From Isohypsibius dastychi (taxonomy: Eukaryota > Tardigrada > Eutardigrada > Parachela > Isohypsibiidae), in contig JAQIWT010000431.1 of assembly GCA_034696485.1 (NCBI GenBank), forward strand, positions 1-20,536: 20,536 nt of DNA, read 5' to 3'. The notes under the pieces are model-generated. The model was not told the DNA's origin and ran no database searches. It worked only from the letters and a program-made list of their open reading frames with translations. Below, piece after piece: positions 9,312 through 20,003 of this stretch (within the stretch, counting starts at the first letter, position 1; every line of letters starts with the position of its first letter). The position numbers and the translations under genes were made by a program.

Positions 9312-12300
9312 ATGGATATACCGGAACCGTTTGGAAATAATAACGTTACTGGTGCATTGGATGTCTTTCCCGATGGAGCAACGATATCTCAGGAAATATT
9401 GGAAAAATTAGCCAAAAAGAGCAGAGAAGAACTCGATTGCTATGATAGAGTTACAAGTCGACCTTACCCTGATGACGGTACGTTATTTGTCATTTATTCT
9501 CAATATCAATATCACGCCGGAAACTGTTTTATGACGAGATTTTGTGCCCTGAACAATTTAGGAAATCAGAATGAATTGCATTTTTAAATAACTATATCCT
9601 GTGATTTCGCCGCAAAATTATTATTGGAATATATTTTGCAGAATTCATAAGAGTAGCCGAGTACCCGCATTTACCGGTATTTACGTATTAATAGTTAATA
9701 TCTGTTCTATTTAGGTCAGACGTATTGCAACGCGACTTGGGACGGGTGAGTCCACACTCTACAGTATATGTATTTGATATTTTGATATTGTTTTCGGATG
9801 TTAAGCCTCAGTGGGCATTTACGAGAATGTTTTTTGAGTTAAAAGTTGATTCCTGCCCAGATTCGGTGTTTCGGATTTGTTTCTCATATTTTTGTGGATT
9901 AACTTTCAGTTTTCAGATGGGGATGTTGGAATTACACACTTTCTGGAACTCGAGCTCACATTCTCTGTGCGTACATTCTCACAAACAGCGAAGATTCAGT
10001 TGTTTCAATGGTATCGTATTTTATAGGTCCAGTGTGGGCTAGCGATGGTTTTGACGCAAAACGTATGTATGGATTCAAGAAAAATCGTGTTCCGTTCACA
10101 TAACGATTGCTAATTTTCGGCAGTGACTGCCTTCAAAGACTGTGAATTAAATGGGACGTGGTGAGTCCGCATTTTTCAGAATTCAGCTTGCGTTTGTCGT
10201 TCTGGTGACATGTTCTTTTTGGGAATATAGGTGGGTTCACCCCGAAACTGGTATAAGTTGGTCCAATTACACCACATGCATAAATTACGACGAATTGAAA
10301 GTGAGTATTGAAATTGTAGGTAACTGAGTCCCGTAGCGTAAAATATGTCATGATGAGATGGTTCATTGACGCGAACCGCGCTCCATTTAAATACCGCGGA
10401 ATTCGCATAGGAATAATTTTAGAAAATGAGAGCTCATCAAATGTATTTAATACGGAATTAAAAGAAATAATCAGTCACGAAATATTTGACCACAAATATT
10501 GCAGAAAATTCGCCAAATGATGTTGAGGCGTGCGATACTTCAAGAAATATCGTGCTGTCTAAAGGGAGTCGCTCCATCATTACAGTTCACTAGCCGGAAA
10601 TGCTCTTAATTACAACCCAGTTGGTCTCCTCACCCTTAAAACCACTTAAGTTGCTCCTGCTGGCAAATCTCCATTCTCGGAATTGAATTGCATGTAACAA
10701 TAGAACGATTTTTGAACGTCTTTAGATTAGGGTCAATTATTGAAAATTAAATCAATCTTTTACCGAAAGGTTGCCTTTTTTGACCAGCTCTTGTTTTATC
10801 TTTCAGCGTCAGCAGACAATCAATATGATCTATCTCATCGGATACTCCATCAGTTTGGTGTTTCTGCTCTCCTCGCTCTTCATTTTTTTCTACTTCCGGC
10901 AACTAAGCTGCACAAGGATTACGATCCACAAACATCTTTTCGTCTCCTTTATCATTCACAACATCGTGTGGATTATTCACGACAACGTCATCCCCCCATT
11001 TCCGTCCGTTCTGACCGAAAACGGGGTAACCTTTCATTAGCTCATTACAGCATTAAATTAGGGCATTCGTTTCCAGGATCTTGGCTTGGTGAATAATCTA
11101 GTTCCGTTACCGTATCGATTTCGACGTCTTTTTTAGAATCAAGAAGTATGGGCATCCCACGAGATTAAACGATTGATTGATTAAAGTCCGTTTTGTTTTC
11201 TGTAACCGGAAAATCAATATTCCAGACAATTTTATTCTGTGTACTCAGCCCAGAACAATAACATTTGCTGTCAATCGATTTTTTCGTACCATAATTACCA
11301 TAATTTTATTTGGTTACATCCATTGTTTTTATGTGATTTGAGGCCATTACATTTTATGTGGACAAATTATCGTTTCCCAATTTAACAAAAGAAGTCTGAT
11401 TTCTTTTTAGACACTCGTGTCATAAAAGATTGACTATTTGGTTTTAACTGTTGTTTTCGAAAATCTTTCTCAATTTAGTGACTCAATATATATATATTGC
11501 ATTTGTCGTGATTTTTCTGACCATTCTTTTTTGTTGCAGTGGATGTGTCGGATATTTCACACGTTCATCCGGTATATTCTCGTGTGCAATTACTTCTGGA
11601 TGTTTTGCGAGGGATTTTATCTGCATACGGTGCTCGTGATCGCCTTCGTTAAAACGGAAATTCTGATGAAAGCCTTTTATGTCATCGGCTGGGGATTACC
11701 TTTAATTCCCGCAATAAGTTACGCAATAACCCGGGCTTTGGACGAGTCAGAAAATGTGAAATGCTGGATAAATGCCGGGAAATATTTGTACATCCTCGCC
11801 GTTCCAGTGCTCATTTCCCTCCTGGTGAGAGTTCAAGAAGAAAAGGATATGCCGATTTCCATTCAGTCTTGCGCATCCGTCACGCTTGGTGATTATTTTT
11901 TCTTTTTGTTTCCTGTAGGCGAATCTCATCTTTTTATGCAATATCGTCAGAGTGCTCATTACCAAGATGCGAGCCACTAATACTCGCGAAGATCATCACA
12001 CTCGCAAAGCGGTCAGAGCGACATTAATTTTAGTGCCTCTTCTGGGACTGCAGTATATTCTCTTCCCCTTCCGTCCCGATGAAAGCAACGCCGGACCAAC
12101 AATCACTTTTGCATATGATATTGCTTCTGCGGTCTTCACATCTTTACAGGTATAAATAGTCCGAAATGGAGCATATATATTCTTGGTGAATAATTATGGT
12201 CTGGTTTCGATTGCTACGCAGACTGTTGAAAGCAATCATTTATCTAGAAAGAACCAACTGGCAACACTGCATAATATATTGATGCTCCAAAGTCGAAATT

Positions 12301-12757
12301 AGATCAGTCGTTTGGCAAAAAGCCACATTTTGTTATAAAGTCTGATCGATCGAGACAACTCGCATTTTTGAAGTGTGAAGGTCGCTTCGACCCGAAATTA
12401 GGTTAATTTTTTTTAACTGACTGAAAACTTGTTCGAAAATCGATGGTCTTTGAATTTGAATACCATGTACGTATTTGCCGGAAAAAATGTGCGCAGTGGG
12501 AATAAAATATGACCTATGCTATTATCAGTCTTTTTTTGCAGGGACTCTTTGTGGCGCTCATATTCTGTTTCTTCAACGGCGAGGTACGAGATGCAACTAA
12601 ACGCACGATAAAACAGTACATGTCAATGCATGAGGTTCCCGTTTTATCCGGGGTGTATCGGCAACATGAGCGTGATAGCGTCTTAACGCATATGGAGCTG
12701 GTTCACAGAAATTCTGATTTTGTCACGGACGCCACCGACGTCCCGAGCGAATTCTAA
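9312..12757 (+). CDS. Calcitonin/DH31 receptor-like class B1 GPCR, 446 aa (short-tail form)
   Basis: Peptide-hormone receptor at the plasma membrane, expected to signal through Gs/cAMP. Exons: 9312-9477, 9715-9745, 9917-9966, 10027-10062, 10124-10160, 10231-10300, 10807-11025, 11540-11824, 11919-12149, 12542-12757; sum 1341 nt, all phases match. The start has a GCCATGG context; an upstream in-frame stop at 9237 rules out extension within this exon. The HRM domain has all six cysteines (43, 60, 69, 83, 101, 123), with CNATWDGW, ILCPVW, GTWWVHPETG and WSNYTTC. The TM core has [50 protein letters not shown] in ECL2, [24 protein letters not shown] and [17 protein letters not shown]. It closely follows calcitonin receptors throughout, the insect DH31 receptor group being the likely orthologue. 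No signal peptide is visible. The tail after NGE is 57 residues, ending at TAA 12755. Confidence 0.92.
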
Positions 12758-13400
12758 CGACTTGCTTTTTTCGCATGGCTGTGCTCTGCTCTTGTTGATG
12801 AATAATTCAAGCTCACTTTTGTTGGCGGTTGAGTTTTTTTTCTCTTGCCTGATGATATCGGGAATTGATTAGTTGATGGATGACCTTTAGTTCGTTTTGT
12901 TGTAATTGCCTGATGCCTGTCAAAAATAATCTTGGGTCACTTGGTTAGTCATTTTTTGTGTTCTGATCAGGTCCTTGATTTGACAAAACGTGACATCCGT
13001 GCGAGGAGAGATTCGAGAATTATTGGCAACGCGCTCAACCGGAAGCGATCCTCCTTTGCCAGCTCGGTAAGAAAGCTGACTCGTGATCCATTTATCTTCA
13101 AGTTTGTTTTCCGAATCATCCTTACTGATTCTTTGTGTCAACGAAACAAACCCTCAATACAATTCCAGTAATTTCTAGCCTGAAGGAACCATTTCACTGA
13201 ATTCCCTTTTTGTCTCGGGTTTCAAGCTGAAAAATCTGGATTTTTTATTTCAGGTTAAGCGAACCAACTCGAATGCTTCGTCTCCCCTGGCATTTCGTCG
13301 ACCGAGCCAGATTCGTGATTCGATCAAACTCAAACACAGCAACAGTCAAAACGCAGAAAAATATTATAATCAATCTCCAATGGTTCCAACTGATGTGTGA
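12584..13400 (+). CDS. Alternative C-terminus of the calcitonin/DH31 receptor-like gene (long-tail form, 469 aa)
   Basis: Inside the last exon, after FCFFNGE, the sequence GAG|GTACGA is a usable donor (gt at 12584). Two downstream coding exons follow in matching phase 0: 12971-13066 (32 codons, flanked by TGATCAG and GTAAGA) and 13254-13400 (48 codons, then TGA). The first receptor has an intron at exactly this place (NSE|), which supports real use. The new tail begins VLDLTKRDIR, similar to the unspliced [10 protein letters not shown], and has candidate PKA/PKC sites (RRDS, RKRSS, KRTNS, RRPS) absent from the other tail. The span given runs from the alternative donor to the final stop; 12584-12970 and 13067-13253 would be introns in this form. 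Transcript support is unknown. Confidence 0.65.
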
Positions 13401-13549
13401 AATACTGCGTGGACGTCCGCTCTTCTTGCTCATTTGGTTTCTGGAAGTATTACGGTGATATTGTATAGTTTTTAAGCGATAACTAAAATGCTTTTGTTTT
13501 ATCCCGTCTGTATATTGTTGATCGCAAAACTCGACCAAATTAACAAACC

Positions 13550-13555
13550 AATAAA
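13550..13555 (+). promoter_or_regulatory. Polyadenylation signal AATAAA downstream of the second GPCR gene
   Basis: AATAAA followed by an A-run, 150 bp after the long-form stop and 89 bp before the stop codon of the convergent chondroitin gene. It would serve the long-tail form, and the short form as well if that mRNA retains the downstream sequence. Confidence 0.5.
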
Positions 13556-13643
13556 AAAAAATTCATGTTGCAAAAAGATTTCACAGGTTAATCTGCAGCG
13601 GAACAATCTTTGCAAAAAAGGTGCAAAGCTGCTTATAAAAAGG

Positions 13644-16600
13644 CTAAGAGCTTAAACTTTCATGATGAGCAAAAAATAATGCCAGCTGCTGCTTATTAGC
13701 TAAGCTTTCCATTAGACCTATTTTGCATGTCTGACGTAAGCGATCATCAAGATTACCGTCCTTATCACAGTTGAGCAGGAAGAATTCCGTTTTGAGCGCC
13801 GGTTCAACACCACGAAAAACATGCAAATTCGTGTTGAGAAAAAGGGAATACAAGTCATAGACCTTGCTTGGCTCGATGCGTTGACGGGAATATTCTTTGA
13901 GCAAGTCACGATCGGCATTGATAATTGGCCATTCATCAGCCACGGCTTTCCTTGCGCTCAGATAATCGGATAAATAAAACGCGGTGTATTCGAATGAGTT
14001 GCGATCATAATGCCCAAACTGGCGCTTGATATCGAAATCCTCCGGATATGGAGGAGTTTTGTAGATAATATTCGGTTTGTACTGAGAAAATGGGATTGGG
14101 AAGAATACCTGGAAATCAAATGGATTATGAAAATTGGATTCACAGAAAATAAACAAATACAATTCTCAAGAAAATAAAACCTGGAGCAGACACTTGATAC
14201 CCAAGGGAATAAAACATTTCTAGAACCAATAGGCAATCAATACTTTCAATCAGCTGACCTAAATTTTTTTCTGAGAAAAACATTGGCAAATAATATGTTC
14301 ATATTTCAGGTTCTCGTAAATATCACTCCAACAATAACATAACATAAAATGAACTTACAAAACAAAGCTACCAGTAGACATATACATAAGAAATATAAAG
14401 TAAGCAGTCCGACCATAATTCTACTGAACATCCTCGCTCGCTCCCTTGCTTTCTAAAGGGAATGGAATTTAATAATAGGATATTACTCATGATTTGGTAC
14501 GAATGTACACCAAATAAAAATTACCTCGGATACAGTGAAAATACGTGGAATTCGAGAATATATTACTCGTTATCAGTCATTATATATTATTAGCTTATAT
14601 ACGTCATATTTCAGAACATTAAGGTCCATGGTTTACAATTCATCTTAAGTCCCTGAAGCTTGATCCACTTGCTCAACTAATTTATGATATGGAACAATTT
14701 CGCAAACAAATTTATTCAGTTTAATGCGCAGGTAAATTCTCTTCTTTCTCACGGTCACCACCAGGTCGATTAGCATACTAAAATTTACCTGCCAGCCAGG
14801 AATTGTTGTTAATCGAAGGCGATTAAGCAGCTCAGTCGATGGTAACATATGAACGTCACACCGGAAAATCAGCGAGTCCTTCTTGAATTTCTTTGCGACG
14901 ATATCCAGAATCGAGAATTCAGATGGCGCCACGGTAAACGGCTTCCTTATTGCCAAAAATCCTAGTCGAGTTCCCAGAGCTTTCTGGTGGGCTCTGTCGA
15001 TGTCTCTGGCTTCCGATTTCAGCTGACTAAAAATATCGTTTGGTTGGTCTTTTCCCGAATCTTGCGGACCGTAAATAGTAACAATCATCAAGAAAACGTT
15101 GTCTTCGGCCTTCAGATGCGTAACAGCAAATCTTCGGAGGAATTTAATTGCGGTTGGAATTTCCTCAGGGTTGACAGTAATCGTGATGTGGACTCGATAA
15201 TTCTCCGTAACGAATGGCATCGGAATCTGCTCCATTTGACCGAGTGCTCGCAATAACCGAACGCGTTTTTCCGTGACTTCGGAACCTGTCAAAACAAATC
15301 TTTGTCGACGTTTTTTTTTGGAAGGCTGCAATATAATTTTAAAATCATGGTCAAAAGAATCAAACAAAATTAAATTATTTTTGTTGAAGAAACAATGCTT
15401 TCAAACAATAGTTATAGTAAATCACGTCTGCTTCTGTAGAAATTATTGTTAGAAAAAAAGAGCTGTAATCGAAGTTATTAATAACCGACCTTTCGTTTGG
15501 AATTCCATGTCCAACAAATATTCCATTCCTCTGCTCGGATCGAATTTTCTGTAGCCGTTAATAATTCGGACAAATTTCATTTGTTCTTTGGCGTATCGTT
15601 TCTCCATATTTTCTATCCCATAATTGAGAGTTTGACGAATATCTTGTAAATCGGCTCCAACCAGAGTTTGCGCAACCCGGAAATCATCGGGTGCCAGAAG
15701 GTGCGTGGCGTTGAAATATGTCCACTCAATGATGTCGAAACGATTTCTTGGAATATTCGGAGAGTTGACTCCGATGGGCCAAATGATATCGGCGCCTTTT
15801 GCGGGAGTGTTCGAACTTTGGATGACGATGTCCTTTTGAATACGTTTGATCTGCTTTTTGGTTTGTTCAACCTTTTTTTTGCTCAATTCCAGATGAAGGC
15901 GATAAAATTGAGCAGGATCGCTCAGAGGAAAAAAGGTCACTTTGGTTAGAAGATCGGAATGTATCGTCATTAGCTGGCGAGTCTTCTCAGAGGATTCCAA
16001 GAACTCTTTGGAATGGACAAAAAATCCGGGAAGATGATTGGCCTAAAATTCACAAACAGCTGAAATATTGGTTATGTGATTATAGTGCATTTAAATTATA
16101 AATATTACGTTGTAATACATGCTATGAAAATATTTTAACCATTCAGGGGGTTCTCAAAAAAAATTAAATTATATAAGAAATTTCATCTGTGAAATATTTC
16201 ATGAAAGTATTTTAATTTACAGATATGTGAAATATTTATATGAAAATATTTACCGAAAATATTTATACGAAAATATTTTAAAAGGACGAGTCGAATTATA
16301 GTTCTGTGACTGTTAACCATATTTTATTGAGTTACCGTGGGTTGCTTTGCGTTGCACATGAGACCAGCCGACTGATGCACGCATTTTCCAATATTTCCGG
16401 TTGGGTCATCAGCAATGGAATTTTCAATGCACCACCCTAGATTTTCCGAAATTTTCCTCATAACCGCTTGATTGATAAGAATGCCGGCTTCCACATCGCA
16501 ATAAATCTTATTGTCCTCCTGCTGAACCGGCACCCCAATAAACGCCGGGTATCCCACACTAATCTTTTTCACAAATTCCGTCAGTTCATTGCCTCGAATA

Positions 16601-17247
16601 TAAGTTGTATCTTTGGCGAGAAAGAACCAGTCAAAGTTCTCCATTTGATTATCCGATATATATTTCAATATCATCATAAACTGCAGCGTATCACTCGTAT
16701 CCGAGGAGCGGATGATATGCATGGAAAGATTCTGGTAAACAGGGAGCGGCACTGAATTTGCAGAGTTGAGAAAAAAACTCAGTCGCGGCAAATAATGAGC
16801 GCTGGTCCGGTTTAACGCAACACCGAACGTCATTAATGATGCATCACTACTTGAAATGGCCACAAATAATTTCTCATGTATTCCCAATTCTGAGGCGTAA
16901 TAACGGGGTCGAACCGGACGCGGCATCTTCTGTATTTCCGGTGGAATTTTATGACCTTCCAGCAGAACATTTGGCTCATAATCATCCTGTTCATTATAAA
17001 TCGCATCCGGCAATTTCTCTTGAGAACTTTCCGCGAAAAGCACTCTGGATGTGGTCCCATCATGCTTCTGCCCATTTGATGAATAATCCTGATGTTGCGC
17101 AACTCCGAATAAAAATCCAAGGCAAATTCCAATGCAGATATGTTTCCATCGACTTGAAAGCCATGTCCGTATTTGTCGATTAGATTTGATAACAATCCTG
17201 CACCAGTACAAGGGAAAGAGCTTGGTGATGACCATAAACGAGGTCAT
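13644..17247 (-). CDS. CHPF: Chondroitin polymerizing factor (CHPF / MIG-22 type), 808 aa
   Basis: Golgi type II membrane protein that works with chondroitin synthase to elongate chondroitin chains. Exons in transcription order: 17247-16336, 16042-15490, 15285-14789, 14108-13644; sum 2427 nt, phases 0, 1, 0. A short cytoplasmic segment precedes the single membrane anchor (about 36-51, ICIGICLGFLFGVA). The first glycosyltransferase-like domain has WFFLAKDTTY (KDTTY at 212-216), where synthases have DDD and human CHPF has PDTTY. The middle has NGYRKFDPSRGMEYLLDMEF and MPFVTENYRV. The second domain has FRCDVHMLP, LNRLRLTTIPGWQ and VFFPIPFSQY. The end matches the CHPF-specific region (FYLSDYLSAR, YDLYSLFLNT, LHVFRGVEPAL, KQQLALFF). 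Length is close to human CHPF (775). Altered DxD motifs fit the family's cofactor role. It converges with the receptor gene, with stops 243 bp apart. Confidence 0.93.
16124..16282. repeat. AT-rich degenerate repeat of GAAAATATTT in CHPF intron 1
   Basis: At least seven copies of GAAA(A/G)TATTT or GAAATATTT lie between 16124 and 16282. The last four (near 16229, 16242, 16255, 16269) are spaced 13-14 bp apart. This looks like a simple intronic minisatellite. No function is evident. Confidence 0.6.
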
Positions 17248-17273
17248 ATTCTTCTCAACAATTCCAGCAACAT
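17244..17273 (-). other. Short upstream ORF overlapping the CHPF start (ATGA)
   Basis: On the minus strand, ATG at 17273 encodes MLLELLRRI and stops with TGA at 17246-17244. This overlaps the CHPF ATG (17247-17245) as ATGA. A good acceptor (TTTTGTTGTAG, AG at 17277-17276) lies 2 nt upstream of the uORF ATG, so the 5'UTR is probably spliced here. The overlap is a configuration that permits termination-reinitiation. Confidence 0.4.
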
Positions 17274-17275
17274 TT

Positions 17276-18068
17276 CTACAACAAAACTAATTCAAAACCA
17301 TAACCCGATCTCAAATACTGTATTCAGAAAAATCACTCACCATTCAATAACCTTTACATCGGGACTGATATACACTGTGTCTCGATCAGTTAAGCAATCC
17401 AAGGAACGAAACGGCGACCTGTTGCATTAGGCTTGTCAACATTGAGGGCCAGTTTGTATCAATTAGAAAGGAGAGTAACGAATTGGCAATTACAGAGTTG
17501 TGTGGTTCAGAAAAGGTGGACTTGGTTTGACTGACAAAAGTACAGAAGCATCAGCCACTTGCCCCTTATCTTGAAAATCTGCCTCGGCTACTACTCTGCG
17601 TTTGTTTGCTTTCAAAGCTTTCCGGGTTCAGTGGCTGGCGATAATTTCGCTGACACACAGCTTTATCGCTCCTTTCCAAATTCGCTTGTTCTAATTACGT
17701 CCGCGTGCGGGATTTGACAGTCACAAGCAACAAGTGGCGTCACGGACGTAAGGAGTTGAAGAAACCGGCGATAGGTCACAAATTTTGCCGTTTTTAGCTA
17801 AAAATGGCACATCATTTTTTATAGATTTTTAATTGCACAGAATTGCCAATATAAGTGATAAATCACAATCAAGTAAGCGAATGAATAAATACTATGAAAG
17901 TCACAAATTTTAGCTCAGTTGATCACAAAAGTTAGCAATGAATTTTTCACACCACCTGTTACATTTCTTCAAAAGACAACAAGCCGAACTGATAAGTGAG
18001 ACTGCATTTGATTTTGATTGCTTCGGGATCGTTTCCAAAACCGCAACGCGTCTTCAATATCAATTGTT
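17276..18068. other. Intergenic region between CHPF and aspartate aminotransferase
   Basis: Both neighbours are on the minus strand, so this holds the CHPF promoter and 5'UTR intron and the aminotransferase 3'UTR. A minus-strand ATTAAA (plus 17828-17833) is a possible polyadenylation signal, about 236 bp past the aminotransferase stop. No coding or RNA gene is recognised. Confidence 0.4.
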
Positions 18069-19611
<1,543 letters not shown>

Positions 19612-19749
19612 TTTGGGATTTTCAATTGCCCACAGGAAGATGTTATGAAGAGAAAAGGAGGTGAGGGACGTGAAAGAACGATGGAATATGGAAAAGATTC
19701 AAGCAGCCTCCCGAATTTCCGGGGCTTGACATCGATCAGCTGGTGCCGG

Positions 19750-19772
19750 GGCCTACGTCTGCATCGTAGGTC
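19750..19772. other. Short inverted repeat in the bidirectional promoter
   Basis: GGCCTACG (19750-19757), 7-nt loop, CGTAGGTC (19765-19772), with one G-T wobble. The right arm runs into AGGTCA (19768-19773). It may be a palindromic factor site rather than an RNA hairpin. Confidence 0.35.
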
Positions 19773-19806
19773 ATGTAAGCCCTGACATTTCACTTGATTG
19801 TATTGC

Positions 19807-19825
19807 AGGTCACGGGTCAAGGTCG
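19807..19825 (+). promoter_or_regulatory. Nuclear-receptor-type DR1 element with a third half-site
   Basis: AGGTCA C GGGTCA AGGTCG: two half-sites as a direct repeat with one spacer (DR1, the HNF4/RXR-type arrangement), followed directly by a third near-half-site that forms TCAAGGTCG (ERR/SF1-like). It lies 196 bp from the GOT1 ATG and 179 bp from the other gene's ATG. Identification is by consensus only. Confidence 0.45.
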
Positions 19826-20003
19826 ATTCTCGAAGATGATTTACTGGAACTGGACACGACGTGCTGCATGCCGGCTTCAACTCGGTATAAACACGCAAAC
19901 ATTCCAGAATACGAACGCCTTCTTTCCACGCATTTATCCTGCTGACTTGCATTTCCGACTGCGTTTTTGTTTTCTCCCAAATTTCGTACCACTACGATTC
20001 ATC

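Larger units (their letters stand above)
19612..20003. promoter_or_regulatory. Bidirectional promoter region (392 bp) between GOT1 and the DUF4139 gene
   Basis: The two start codons face apart across 392 bp, so both promoters must lie here, or one must overlap the other's leader. It holds clustered AGGTCA-type half-sites and a short hairpin, listed separately. There is also an acceptor-like TTGATTGTATTGCAG ending at 19808, which may mark a spliced 5'UTR of the plus-strand gene. Confidence 0.55.

Noticed and set aside
9901-10042. Reading 9917-10062 as one continuous exon of the second receptor
   Set aside because: It inserts 20 residues between HRM cysteines 4 and 5. Splicing 9967-10026 (GTGCGT...TTTATAG) restores CPVW and the family spacing.
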